Source of the DNA: Paenibacillus borealis
Lineage (GTDB): Bacteria; Bacillota; Bacilli; Paenibacillales; Paenibacillaceae
Direction: 5' to 3'
DNA: 64,000 nucleotides
Assembly: GCF_000758665.1 (NCBI RefSeq)
Contig: NZ_CP009285.1
Location: 3,720,001 to 3,784,000 of the forward strand
Part shown: one piece after another, positions 34,296 to 42,440 of the stretch
Numbering within the stretch: the first letter of the stretch is position 1
Layout: each line of letters starts with the position of its first letter
Position numbers and translations under genes: made by a program
Notes under the pieces: model-generated
The model's input: only the letters and a program-made list of their open reading frames with translations
The model's database searches: none
What the model was told of the DNA's origin: nothing

Positions 34296-35528
34296 ATGAA
34301 GGATTTTGATCTGTTACTGGAGAAATACGCAGAGCTGGTGGTGAAGGTTGGCGTGAACGTGCAGCCGGGGCAAGTGCTGATGGTGCATGCACCGCTGGAG
34401 ACTGTGGAACTTACCCGGCTGATCGTGGGCAAAGCATACGAGGCAGGGGCTAAATATGTGCTTGTGGACTGGGATGATGAAGCGGTAACGCGCATCCGTT
34501 ACGAGAAGGCTTCGGAGGACTCCTTCGGATATTATCCGCAGTGGCATGCCGATATGCTGGAGGGATTCGCTGAAGAAGGCGGAGCTATATTACATATTAA
34601 GGTACCGGACCCGGAACTGTTCCGCGGAATTGACTCCGCCAAAGTATCCACAGCTGTTAAGGCTGCTGCGGTAGCGCGCAAGAAATATCAGAACTATACC
34701 CGCAACAACAGAATCAGCTGGTCGCTGGTCAAGGCACCAACTCGCGCCTGGGCGGACAAGGTATTCGCTGATCTGCCTCAAGAAGGCCGGATTGATGCGA
34801 TGTGGGAAGCGGTGTTCCAGATGAACCGTGTGGGCAGTGAGGACCCGGTTGCTGCATGGCGCAGTCATATCGGTGATCTGAAGCAGAGCCAGGAGCGGAT
34901 GAATGCCATGCGTTATAAGAGCCTGCATTACCGTGCACCGGGCACGGATCTGCACGTAGAACTGCCGGAAGGCCATCTGTGGCGCGGTGGCGGCGGCGAG
35001 AATGCTGACGGTGTATATTTTGTAGCGAATATGCCTACGGAAGAGATCTACACGATGCCGCATCGTACAGGAGTAAATGGTACCGTTAAGAGCACACTCC
35101 CGCTTAACTTGAACGGACGGCTGGTGGATGGAATTACGATTACCTTTACGGACGGCAAAGTTACAGCGTATGATGCCGAATCCGGGCGCGAGCATCTGAC
35201 CTCGCTGCTGGATACGGATGAAGGGGCCTCTTATCTTGGAGAGGTGGCACTGGTGCCGCATGATTCGCCGATCTCCCGGCTGAACCGAGTGTTCTATAAT
35301 ACCGGAATCGACGAAAATGCTTCCTGCCATTTCGCCCTTGGCAGTGCGTATCCGGTTAACATTGAAGGCGGGACTTCGATGACAAGTGAAGAACTGATTG
35401 CGAAGGGAGCCAACGTCAGCCTTACGCATGTCGATTTCATGATTGGCTCTTCGGAGCTTGATATTGACGGAGAGCTGGCCGACGGGACCATCGAACCGGT
35501 GTTCCGCCAAGGCAATTGGGTACTGTAG
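34296..35528 (+). CDS. Leucyl aminopeptidase, M29 family (AmpS/AmpT type)
   Basis: A 410-aa M29 metallo-aminopeptidase, dimeric and cytosolic. The C-terminal metal site is recognisable: Glu in MPTEEIYTMPHR, Glu in LGEVALVPHDSPI, then ENASCHFALG (His), and THVDFMIGSSELDIDG (His and Asp). The N-terminal domain (FDLLLEKYAELVVKVGVNVQPG) is typical. GGAGGA lies 9 nt before the ATG. A monocistronic housekeeping peptidase between two sigma/anti-sigma pairs. Confidence 0.92.
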   Translation: MKDFDLLLEKYAELVVKVGVNVQPGQVLMVHAPLETVELTRLIVGKAYEAGAKYVLVDWDDEAVTRIRYEKASEDSFGYYPQWHADMLEGFAEEGGAILHIKVPDPELFRGIDSAKVSTAVKAAAVARKKYQNYTRNNRISWSLVKAPTRAWADKVFADLPQEGRIDAMWEAVFQMNRVGSEDPVAAWRSHIGDLKQSQERMNAMRYKSLHYRAPGTDLHVELPEGHLWRGGGGENADGVYFVANMPTEEIYTMPHRTGVNGTVKSTLPLNLNGRLVDGITITFTDGKVTAYDAESGREHLTSLLDTDEGASYLGEVALVPHDSPISRLNRVFYNTGIDENASCHFALGSAYPVNIEGGTSMTSEELIAKGANVSLTHVDFMIGSSELDIDGELADGTIEPVFRQGNWVL

Positions 35529-35573
35529 ATGTAGGATAACCGGCGGCTGATAGTCAGCTGCATTTCACAAGAA

Positions 35574-35616
35574 AGGCCGCAACTTTCCCGGTCAGCCGGG
35601 GATTGCGGCTTTTTTT
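35574..35616 (+). terminator. Intrinsic terminator of the aminopeptidase gene
   Basis: Stem GCCGCAA..CCCGG/CCGGG..TTGCGGC followed by TTTTTTT. Confidence 0.9.
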
Positions 35617-35624
35617 GGCGCAGG

Positions 35625-35654
35625 GTAAAACTGTTTGCATAACCTCTCCGTCTA
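35625..35654 (+). promoter_or_regulatory. Candidate ECF-type autoregulatory promoter
   Basis: GTAAAAC (35625-35631) and CGTCTA (35649-35654) separated by 17 bp match the AAC/CGTC pattern of Bacillus ECF promoters. It lies 35 bp upstream of a sigma-factor gene, so autoregulation is likely. Confidence 0.5.
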
Positions 35655-35688
35655 ATTCATGTAAAAGTGATGGAGAGGAGAGGGAGAG

Positions 35689-36225
35689 ATGACGATGTCC
35701 GGGGCAGAGATGAAGCGGGTTACTGCCGCTGTGCCGCATGAAGAGACGGATTTTGTTAAAGCGGTTATGGAGCACAGTGATCAGCTGTATCATATTGCTT
35801 ACAGTTATCTGGGCAACCGCATCGATGCGCTGGAAGCATTGCAGGAAACAACCTGCCGGGCCTGGATGAAACGAAGAACCCTGAAGGACCCCCAGGCATT
35901 CAAATCCTGGCTGATACGGATATTAATCTATGTCTGCATTGACGAACAGCGCAGAAGGAAGAGGGCAGTTCCTACCGCGGCTGAGAATATGATGGAGCCG
36001 GTCATTCAGAACAGTACCCATTCCATGGAAATGCAGTGGGCGCTCTCTCAGGTGAAGCTGAAATACCGTCATGTGCTGCTGCTCAAATATTACAATGATA
36101 TGACCTTGGCCGAGATTGCAGTGCTGCTTAAGAAGCCGGAAGGAACCGTCAAAACCTGGCAGCACAAAGGACTGAAGCAGCTTAGGATGATTATGAAGAA
36201 CCGGGGTGAATGGAATGAACAATAG
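35689..36225 (+). CDS. ECF RNA polymerase sigma factor (second)
   Basis: A 178-aa ECF sigma factor. Region 2 lies at about residues 24-85 (VMEHSDQLYHIAYSYLGNRIDALEALQETTCRAW). Region 4 lies at about 117-170 (LKYRHVLLLKYYNDMTLAEIAVLLKKPEGTVKTW). GAGGAGAGGGAGAG precedes the ATG; ATG 35695 is an alternative. An ECF-like promoter lies upstream. The following gene, coding for a membrane DUF4179 protein, overlaps its end, as for a sigma/anti-sigma pair. Confidence 0.88.
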   Translation: MTMSGAEMKRVTAAVPHEETDFVKAVMEHSDQLYHIAYSYLGNRIDALEALQETTCRAWMKRRTLKDPQAFKSWLIRILIYVCIDEQRRRKRAVPTAAENMMEPVIQNSTHSMEMQWALSQVKLKYRHVLLLKYYNDMTLAEIAVLLKKPEGTVKTWQHKGLKQLRMIMKNRGEWNEQ

Positions 36226-37348
36226 CAGGGAAGAACAGGCAATGCTGTCTGATGCGGTCCGTATGCACAAGGAAGCCCAAGCGGATGCCGGAGGCAATGA
36301 GATCAGAATGGCAGTTCAGGCGGGAATGGAGCGCGGACGCAGGAGAAGCTGGCAGGGCAGACTCACCAGAGGTTCCTTTATCGGATTGGCTGCCGCTGCG
36401 GTTGCCGCATTGATCCTGTTTTTCATTCCAATTCTCCATGATTCTACACCACAAACTGCCGGACCCGCTGGAACGGTGAATTGGGGAGAGTTTGAAAAGT
36501 ATAAGCGGCTATATTCTTTTGATATGGAAGCGGCGACTCTGGACTCAGCGTTCCGGCACGGTTATATCCAACCGGTTAATCAAAGTGCAGTAAGCGGGGA
36601 TTATCAGATAACTTTGGATGCGGTAACCGCGGATGAGAACAGAATTATCTTTTTGTATACCGCGAATGTAGCCGAAGGGCAGGAAATATACAACATTAAC
36701 AGCGCTCGGATAAAGAATCTGGCAACCGGTTATTATCTCGAAAGTGAAGGTCAAATCGGCGGACACGATGAAAGCACCGGCTTAGAGGAGAAACGTATCT
36801 TCTACGGCCGCGGCGTCATCCAGCTGGACCGGACCAAACCTTTTCCGGAGCAGCTTGAAGCAGATTTCCAGATCGCCTCTATGGACACGGGTAAAATGAA
36901 AGACCTAAAGAAGGGTGTGAATGTAGCCGATGTGCATTATTCTCCCAGACTTAAGGTCAGCTTCAAGCTGGACCCGAAATTCAAAGGGCAGCAAACTGTC
37001 ATTGTTCAGCCGGATGTAGACTTCATGCTGGAAGGGATCGCAGTGACGCTGGAGAAGGTTGAAATCTCACCTTTGCTGATCCGGACAATGATTAAAATTA
37101 AGAATGAGCCGGAGATTACCTGGCAGAACAGGCAAGAAATATTTGTAGCTGGATACGGGAATGAAATTCAGTCTGTTACTAAATATGGAACTGTCCATCT
37201 GGGAATGACAGCGGGTTCAGGAACCTATGATGGGTTTGAACGGAGATACGGCAGCAATCTGCTGGATCAGCCTAAGTCCCTGAATATGATCCTGAAGACA
37301 GGTACGGGGAAGAATGCCAAGGAAATTAACGTGCCCATTCTGCCGTAA
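36215..37348 (+). CDS. DUF4179-type membrane protein, probable anti-sigma factor
   Basis: A 377-aa single-pass protein. A short charged cytoplasmic N-terminus (to about residue 50) is followed by a membrane helix (FIGLAAAAVAALILFFIPIL) and a large extracellular region. The DUF4179 segment there has strands such as YQITLDAVTADENRIIFLY. ATG 36215 follows GGGGTG; an in-frame GTG at 36206 overlaps that site. It overlaps the sigma gene by 11 bp. Such proteins accompany ECF sigma factors in Paenibacillus and probably sense envelope stress. Confidence 0.78.
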   Translation: MNNSREEQAMLSDAVRMHKEAQADAGGNEIRMAVQAGMERGRRRSWQGRLTRGSFIGLAAAAVAALILFFIPILHDSTPQTAGPAGTVNWGEFEKYKRLYSFDMEAATLDSAFRHGYIQPVNQSAVSGDYQITLDAVTADENRIIFLYTANVAEGQEIYNINSARIKNLATGYYLESEGQIGGHDESTGLEEKRIFYGRGVIQLDRTKPFPEQLEADFQIASMDTGKMKDLKKGVNVADVHYSPRLKVSFKLDPKFKGQQTVIVQPDVDFMLEGIAVTLEKVEISPLLIRTMIKIKNEPEITWQNRQEIFVAGYGNEIQSVTKYGTVHLGMTAGSGTYDGFERRYGSNLLDQPKSLNMILKTGTGKNAKEINVPILP

Positions 37349-37439
37349 ACCATGATGAGCAAAGGCTGGCCGCTGTATTTTCAGTGTGTCAGCCTTTGTG
37401 CTGTGTGTGCTGAGTATATCTAGCTATTAAAGTTAACAC

Positions 37440-37991
37440 TTATTTAATCCGGTTATTAAACCGGAAGGCAAGCATATTCCCGTCGAAAGTCTCTCCGGCT
37501 CTTTCGGTATATTGGTTCTGCGTATAGCGGGCAACCGTCTTTCGCCAGAATTTCTGTCCGGTTATATTCTTCGCCGCCGGGTTGGTGAACAGCTCCCATT
37601 CGCCCCGGAACCGCTCAAACACCTCCACAGCCGCTGTCTCCGCGATACCATTCCCCCTGAAGGGCTGCAGCAGAAAAAAGTCATTTACGAAGTAATTAAC
37701 CCCCTGCGCGCAGTGCGGCGGAGTAGCTATCAGTGCGAACCCGGCCGGCAGTGAATCCACCCGGATCAGAAAAGGGTAGAGAATCCCCGGCTTCTCCCAC
37801 CAGATATTCTGCACTTCATACTGGTCTGCCAGAGTGCGGCATTCGTCATCGTCCTCAAATACACCGTGCCGGTTAGGGGTATGTCCTTCTACAAGACCGT
37901 AATGACCCGACAAATCGTGCAGATAGAGCGGGTACATATTTTTGATGATATAGGCTTCATTAAGTCCGGTAAGCTTTACTTCGATGTTCAT
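37440..37991 (-). CDS. GNAT-family N-acetyltransferase
   Basis: A 183-aa GNAT. Strand beta4 and the acetyl-CoA loop are seen in NYFVNDFFLLQPFRGNGIAE (about residues 98-117), where RGNGIA is the Q/RxxGxG/A pyrophosphate loop. The C-terminal AAKNITGQKFWRKTVARYT is the beta5-alpha4 region. Substrate unknown. A perfect 9-1-9 palindrome lies 21 bp upstream of its start, suggesting tight regulation. Confidence 0.8.
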   Translation of the reverse strand: MNIEVKLTGLNEAYIIKNMYPLYLHDLSGHYGLVEGHTPNRHGVFEDDDECRTLADQYEVQNIWWEKPGILYPFLIRVDSLPAGFALIATPPHCAQGVNYFVNDFFLLQPFRGNGIAETAAVEVFERFRGEWELFTNPAAKNITGQKFWRKTVARYTQNQYTERAGETFDGNMLAFRFNNRIK

Positions 37992-38011
37992 ATCCTGCCT
38001 GCTTTCTATAG

Positions 38012-38030
38012 TAATAGTTATTAACTATTA
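38012..38030. promoter_or_regulatory. Perfect 9-1-9 palindrome
   Basis: TAATAGTTA-T-TAACTATTA, 21 bp upstream of the GNAT start. It is A/T-rich and does not match Fur, PerR or Zur boxes well. A repressor operator for the GNAT gene is likely. Confidence 0.5.
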
Positions 38031-38117
38031 ATACTGTATACCGGGAGGCGTATTCGTTCTAGTGAGTTCTCTGTTATAAAATAAACTTTATCTATACTGC
38101 TAAGCTCCTGCTGGCAA

Positions 38118-38132
38118 TGATAACTATTATCA
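38118..38132. promoter_or_regulatory. Fur box
   Basis: TGATAACTATTATCA matches the 7-1-7 Fur consensus TGATAATNATTATCA at all but one base. It lies 84 bp before a heme monooxygenase gene, so iron-repressed expression is expected. Confidence 0.75.
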
Positions 38133-38215
38133 ATTAGAATGAGATTATTCAAATTTAGCTCGCTATAGCCGAACTGCATTTCATTATAGCAGCATTCTCA
38201 GGAGGACTAGATCAC

Positions 38216-38551
38216 ATGTACATTCAAACCAGATCCATCGTAGTAGAAAAAGGCAACAGTAGCGCTGTAGTGGAACGCTTCAGCAAACCGGGGGCCATTG
38301 AAGAAATGGACGGGCTGATCGATCTCAGTGTGATGGTCAACAAGAAGAACAAGGAGCAGGAGGAAGTGCTTATCCTGATCCGCTGGGAATCGGAAGAAGC
38401 CTGGAAGAACTGGGAGAAGAGTGACGCGCATCTCCAGGGCCACAAGAACAGCAGAGGGCAGGAGAAGCCGGCTTATATCATTAGTACTACAGTAAATATG
38501 TATCATGTACAGACGGTAAAAGAAGGCAAGGCTTACGGGAAACGCGCCTAA
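38216..38551 (+). CDS. Heme-degrading monooxygenase, HmoA/IsdG-like (ABM fold)
   Basis: A 111-aa antibiotic-biosynthesis-monooxygenase-fold protein like Bacillus HmoA. Conserved are the ferredoxin-like opening TRSIVVEKGNSSAVVERF, the core VLILIRWESEEAWKNWEKSDAH with the catalytic Trp and His, and the ending YIISTTVNMYHV. HmoA/IsdG enzymes open heme to release iron. The upstream Fur box supports this role over quinone oxidation. AGGAGGAC lies upstream of the ATG. Confidence 0.83.
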   Translation: MYIQTRSIVVEKGNSSAVVERFSKPGAIEEMDGLIDLSVMVNKKNKEQEEVLILIRWESEEAWKNWEKSDAHLQGHKNSRGQEKPAYIISTTVNMYHVQTVKEGKAYGKRA

Positions 38552-38585
38552 ACCGGGCTAATTCAGCGCACATCCCTCATACTGT

Positions 38586-38627
38586 AACGCTCCGGTATAT
38601 TGACTAAGATATTATACCGGAGGCGTT
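38586..38627 (+). terminator. Probable terminator hairpin
   Basis: AACGC(T)CCGGTATA pairs with TATACCGG(A)GGCGTT. A strong stem without a U-tract, 35 bp after the monooxygenase gene. Confidence 0.45.
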
Positions 38628-38662
38628 CCAGGGATTGGATAGGAGAGATAAATCATAATATT

Positions 38663-38676
38663 CGGAAACGTTCTCT
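38663..38676. promoter_or_regulatory. LacI-type operator O1
   Basis: CGGAAACGTTCTCT is an imperfect version of the downstream palindrome. It lies just upstream of the -35, 64 bp from O2 centre to centre. Confidence 0.65.
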
Positions 38677-38685
38677 AAAATTACA

Positions 38686-38714
38686 TTTACAATATCTCCT
38701 ATAAATATTATATT
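38686..38714 (+). promoter_or_regulatory. Promoter of the amidohydrolase-lacI operon
   Basis: TTTACA (38686-38691) and TATATT (38709-38714) with a 17-bp spacer, lying between the two operators. Confidence 0.65.
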
Positions 38715-38726
38715 TATCTCAACTAT

Positions 38727-38740
38727 CGGGAACGTTCCCG
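38727..38740. promoter_or_regulatory. LacI-type operator O2
   Basis: Perfect 14-bp palindrome CGGGAACGTTCCCG with a central CG as in most LacI-family sites. It covers the start of transcription, immediately after the predicted +1. Confidence 0.8.
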
Positions 38741-38763
38741 AAAAAGAGAGGGCTGAGCGATTC

Positions 38764-39909
38764 ATGCGGAGGAAGGGAAAATGGCTCGCAGGAATGATCA
38801 TTGTACTAGGAGGACTAATATTGTTACTTGTGGTAAATAACAGCCAGCAGCAAAAGGCTGCGGTTCAGAGCGGGGCATTACCATCACCGGAAATAACAGC
38901 AGGTGCACCAGCGGAGACTGAGGCTCCTGAAGCCACTGTAAACCCGGCCATAGCCAAGCAAAAAGAGCTGGAAGCATTAGCAGCAAAGTATAGCGGGCTC
39001 GGCTTGATCGATGCGCACAATCATGATGCCAGCGGCGCTAAGTACCTGGGGATGCTGTATACCTGGAGAAACAACAATGTGAAGCAAATCGTCCTTTTTG
39101 GCGATGTGTCAGAGTCGAGTGCAATTCTTAGCGACAGCTTAGCATGGCTCGCCTATCAGTATGATCCGGAATTGTTCATTCCATATTTCTCAGGATTCGA
39201 TTTGCATGATCCCGGTTGTCTAACCGTTATCAAGAATAATTTGGAGAAAGGATATTTTGGCCTCGGAGAGATCGCTGCGGCTTCAACAGCGTCGCCAGTC
39301 GTGTCCAGAGTGGAGTGGAAAGCGGAGCATCCGATGGACGGCTACCTGCCGCAAATCTACGATTTGGCAGCAGAATACAAAGCACCGCTGCTGCTGCATA
39401 TCGATCCGCCTGGCGGCATGCCGGTTGCCAAGCTGGAGCAGGCGTTAGATGAGCATCCGCAGACGACATTTATTTTTGCGCATATCAATGCCTATAATAC
39501 CTCTGAGGAGATCGACCGGCTATTATCGGCTCATCCCAATTTGTATGCAGACTTTTTTGCCGGCTTCACGATGTTTAATCCGGCAGGCGGGGACGCTGAA
39601 TCATTCATACCGGTCATGAAGAAATTCCCGGACCGTTTCATGGTCAGTACTGACTCCGGTTATGGAATCGAAAGTGAAAAACAGGCGATTGAAGCGATTT
39701 ACCGGTTCATTGATCTGCTTGATGACCCAGAGCTTGCCCGTAAAATAGCCCATGACAACCTGGATGCCCTTATTCAGGCCCAGCCAGTTACTGAAACGCA
39801 GCTTGACGCTATACATAAGCTTGAACTCGATACCGGAGTGAAATATCCTAAGGAGGAGCTTACAAAGGTGAAAGCCGGACGGATTTTGGCGGAAGCCGGA
39901 AAGGGGTGA
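38764..39909 (+). CDS. Membrane-anchored amidohydrolase (Amidohydro_2 type)
   Basis: 381 aa. An N-terminal membrane anchor (MIIVLGGLILLLVV, residues 11-24) and a Pro/Ala/Glu-rich linker lead to a TIM-barrel metal hydrolase from about residue 78. Metal ligands are HNH in IDAHNHDASG, His in LLLHIDPPG, His in IFAHINAYN and Asp in STDSGYG. The active site is therefore predicted outside the cell. It is the first gene of a two-gene operon with a LacI repressor starting 6 bp later. Substrate unknown, perhaps a sugar lactone or similar cyclic compound. Confidence 0.8.
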   Translation: MRRKGKWLAGMIIVLGGLILLLVVNNSQQQKAAVQSGALPSPEITAGAPAETEAPEATVNPAIAKQKELEALAAKYSGLGLIDAHNHDASGAKYLGMLYTWRNNNVKQIVLFGDVSESSAILSDSLAWLAYQYDPELFIPYFSGFDLHDPGCLTVIKNNLEKGYFGLGEIAAASTASPVVSRVEWKAEHPMDGYLPQIYDLAAEYKAPLLLHIDPPGGMPVAKLEQALDEHPQTTFIFAHINAYNTSEEIDRLLSAHPNLYADFFAGFTMFNPAGGDAESFIPVMKKFPDRFMVSTDSGYGIESEKQAIEAIYRFIDLLDDPELARKIAHDNLDALIQAQPVTETQLDAIHKLELDTGVKYPKEELTKVKAGRILAEAGKG

Positions 39910-39915
39910 ATGAAT

Positions 39916-40929
39916 ATGGACATCACACTGGAGCATATTGCAAACAAGCTGGGATTATCCGTCAGTACGGTATCCAGAGCCTTGAACGGCAGCTACGGGG
40001 TGCATCCCCGAACCGTTACCCGGGTTCAAGAAGCGGCAGCAACGCTAGGGTATGTCCCGAATCTTGGCGCGAAGCAGCTGGTAACCCGTACCAGCAATCT
40101 GGTCGGGGTGTTCATGCCGGAGATGGAGGGGGAATCCAACCGGGAGTTTGAAGATATTTTTGCCTCCTTAAGAAAAGCTCTACGTTTGTTTCAGAAAGAT
40201 ATCCTGATCTTCTCTGTTCCTTTCCGGGATTATGCACCAAACAGCTTATCTCACTGGATAAGGATGCGTAATCTGCAGGGCTGTATATTTATGCCTCCGT
40301 TCTCCAAAGAGCATCCGGTCATCAGGGAGGTGCTGAAGCTGCAGATTCCCGCTGTCAATTTGGGTTCAGCTGTAGGTCCGCATTGTTCGCTGATGGGATC
40401 TGATGACCTTGAGGGCGGCCGGATGGCCGGTGCGTTTCTGGTGGAGCAGGGGCACCGGAGAATCGGCTATATCAATGGACCGGAGAAAGTACATATATGC
40501 GAAGCAAGGTATCAGGGGTTTCGCGAAGCTCTGCTCTCCCTGGCAGGAATTGAGCATGATGCTTCATGTATCGAAATCGGGGATTTCAGCGGAAGCAGCG
40601 GAGCAGGGGCAATACTTAAGCTGCTGGACAGAGAACCCGATCTTACGGCGGTATGCTGCGCCAATGACCTGATGGCTATGGGTGTTATTATGGAATTAGG
40701 CCGAAAGGGGATTAAGGTGCCTGATGATCTCTCGGTGATCGGCTATGATGGTTCTTTTTTCACCGCGTACACCAATCCGCCGCTTACCACCATCCGCCAT
40801 CGTTACGAGGAGATAGGAACACTTGCTGCTGAATTGCTGATTGAAATCATGAATGGCGGTGCCGGAAGAAGTCTGCGGCTTGCCCCTGAGCTCATTAGAC
40901 GGGATACAGTTATACCGTTTGAAGGTTAG
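39916..40929 (+). CDS. LacI-family transcriptional repressor
   Basis: A 337-aa LacI/GalR regulator. The N-terminal helix-turn-helix is LEHIANKLGLSVSTVSRALNG with hinge helix, and the periplasmic-binding-protein-like core carries family motifs CANDLMAMGVIMELG and LSVIGYDG. ATG 39916 is preferred to ATG 39910, which overlaps GGGGTGA. Two operators flank the promoter of its own operon, so it is autorepressed together with the amidohydrolase, presumably by DNA looping. Confidence 0.92.
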   Translation: MDITLEHIANKLGLSVSTVSRALNGSYGVHPRTVTRVQEAAATLGYVPNLGAKQLVTRTSNLVGVFMPEMEGESNREFEDIFASLRKALRLFQKDILIFSVPFRDYAPNSLSHWIRMRNLQGCIFMPPFSKEHPVIREVLKLQIPAVNLGSAVGPHCSLMGSDDLEGGRMAGAFLVEQGHRRIGYINGPEKVHICEARYQGFREALLSLAGIEHDASCIEIGDFSGSSGAGAILKLLDREPDLTAVCCANDLMAMGVIMELGRKGIKVPDDLSVIGYDGSFFTAYTNPPLTTIRHRYEEIGTLAAELLIEIMNGGAGRSLRLAPELIRRDTVIPFEG

Positions 40930-40945
40930 ACTACTCTGTGTCCTG

Positions 40946-41113
40946 ACGGCCTTGGTTCAGCTAGGTACCTATAGTGCGTCCAAGCATGCGATTGAAGCGA
41001 TCGCCCAGACACTTAAGCAGGAGCTGGCCGAATTCGGCATCCATGTAGCGACCATTAATCCGGGACCCTATAAGACAGGGTTCAATAATATGATGTTTGA
41101 AGATTTGGAATGA
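40946..41113 (+). pseudogene. C-terminal remnant of a short-chain dehydrogenase
   Basis: Starting 17 bp after lacI, the frame encodes LVQLGTYSASKHAIEAIAQ, TLKQELAEFGIHVATINPGP and YKTGFNNM before a stop at 41113. This is the C-terminal part of an SDR enzyme, with the catalytic YxxxK (YSASK) and the PG motif intact. The Rossmann half and a start codon are missing, so the gene is a 5'-truncated relic. The lacI stop lies in another frame, so this is not a fusion. Confidence 0.8.
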
Positions 41114-41141
41114 AAAGATATAAATTTGTAGTGAATACAGG

Positions 41142-41179
41142 AAAGCGGGGACCGGCACATAGGCCGATCCCCGCTTTTA
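41142..41179. terminator. Bidirectional intrinsic terminator
   Basis: Stem AAAGCGGGGA..CGGC/GCCG..TCCCCGCTTTT between convergent transcription units. Confidence 0.85.
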
Positions 41180-41213
41180 TTGCGTGTGATAGGTATTAAA
41201 CTAGAGACTGAGG

Positions 41214-42371
41214 TTATAAAGATTCTATCCCTAAATAGGCCTCCAGCAGTTCCCTTGAGGTTGCACTTACCAGCAGGTTGCCGTCAGTAGTCCATTTCAG
41301 CAGACGTCCCTTCTCCAGCTTCACGGCCTGCCGGGTCTTCTGATTAAGCAGCCAGATATCCGAGTTCATGCCTTGAACTGCATAATAGACAGGCTGGTCT
41401 CCTGGCTCGGGGAGGAAGTGCAGCTCCTCCGGGAATTTCACCTTCCCGGCAGATTCCTCGAAGAGCCGCAGCAGGTCAGCGGGTAGAGACGGCTTCTCCC
41501 GGAATTCAGTTACCCCGGTATCGATGTGAACCAGATTCACCCCACCGTTGCCATACAGCTCATATCCGCTGGCCGGTACAGCGAGGGTAACGGAATCTTT
41601 CCAGGCCATCGGATAAATAAAGAGAAATCCGTCACTGTGGCTTTGAACGCTGGCCTTCGGTTTGCTGAATATTTCTTCGCCCTTACGGTTCAGCACTATC
41701 AAATCGGCATCAGGTCCTATATACGGCTCAGAGGCAACAAGCAGGGCAGCCTGGCTGTTATCCGGTGATGCGGTGAGGCCATAGACCGGCCGTTTGGCAG
41801 AGTACAGCTTCTTGGCTTCTCCGGTTATTATATTCACAAGGTATAAAGTGCGGTTTCCTTTGACGGCGAATATCTCATCATTTAATAGCCGGTCCGCATA
41901 GAGGATATCATTGCCATAGTCATTGCCGTAAGGGGGTTCATCATCCGACCACTGCGGAGCAGGCCAGGATGTAATGCTTCCGTCCTCCGCCAGAAGCTCA
42001 GGCTGCTCACTGCCGATCCGGTAGATAAACAGCTCCTGCTCTTCGTTCTGCCCGGTCCGTACTGGCTGGAACAGGTTAATGGCTGCAGCAGCCCATTCTC
42101 TAACCACTTCTCCCTGTTTATCAATAAGCCGGACACCCAGGAAGGAGTCTGCCCGATCCGGCACGGAGGTTGCCATCGCAGGGGCTTCGGTAGATCCCGC
42201 GGCTGAGGGCGAGGCGGCAGGCTCGGGTGAGCTTGTGGCTACCGTTCCGGTGTATCCGGGAGCAGCTGATGGAGAAGAAGGTGCGGGTGAATCTTCCTGC
42301 TGTGAAGTGCAGCCGCTGAGTGCGGCAACCGTTACAAGCAATAGCGAGAATAGCCTCATGCTGCGGTTCAT
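41214..42371 (-). CDS. Lipoprotein with beta-propeller-like domain
   Basis: 385 aa. The signal peptide ends in lipobox ALSGC at residues 17-21. A 50-residue Ser/Pro/Ala linker follows, then repeated beta motifs suggestive of a WD40/TolB-like propeller (TLYLVNIITGEAKKLYSAKRPVYGLTASPD, DIWLLNQKTRQAVKLEKGRLLKW). Function unknown. It lies 69 bp downstream of the DUF4179 gene on the same strand, so it may be a third member of that sigma/anti-sigma operon and act in envelope-stress sensing. Confidence 0.7.
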   Translation of the reverse strand: MNRSMRLFSLLLVTVAALSGCTSQQEDSPAPSSPSAAPGYTGTVATSSPEPAASPSAAGSTEAPAMATSVPDRADSFLGVRLIDKQGEVVREWAAAAINLFQPVRTGQNEEQELFIYRIGSEQPELLAEDGSITSWPAPQWSDDEPPYGNDYGNDILYADRLLNDEIFAVKGNRTLYLVNIITGEAKKLYSAKRPVYGLTASPDNSQAALLVASEPYIGPDADLIVLNRKGEEIFSKPKASVQSHSDGFLFIYPMAWKDSVTLAVPASGYELYGNGGVNLVHIDTGVTEFREKPSLPADLLRLFEESAGKVKFPEELHFLPEPGDQPVYYAVQGMNSDIWLLNQKTRQAVKLEKGRLLKWTTDGNLLVSATSRELLEAYLGIESL

Positions 42372-42440
42372 AGATTCACATCCATTTCCTGAGATTGGGA
42401 TAATATATCCAATCCCTATTATTAAGAATAGACGCGGAAA

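Noticed and set aside
36930..37440. Terminator-like hairpin GCAAAGGCTG/CAGCCTTTGTGC at about 37361-37401
   Set aside because: Stem is plausible but there is no U-tract on either strand, so I did not list it as a terminator.
40853..41113. 86-aa protein overlapping the lacI end
   Set aside because: The first 31 codons are out of frame lacI sequence; only the SDR-like part from about 40946 is real, and it is a remnant.
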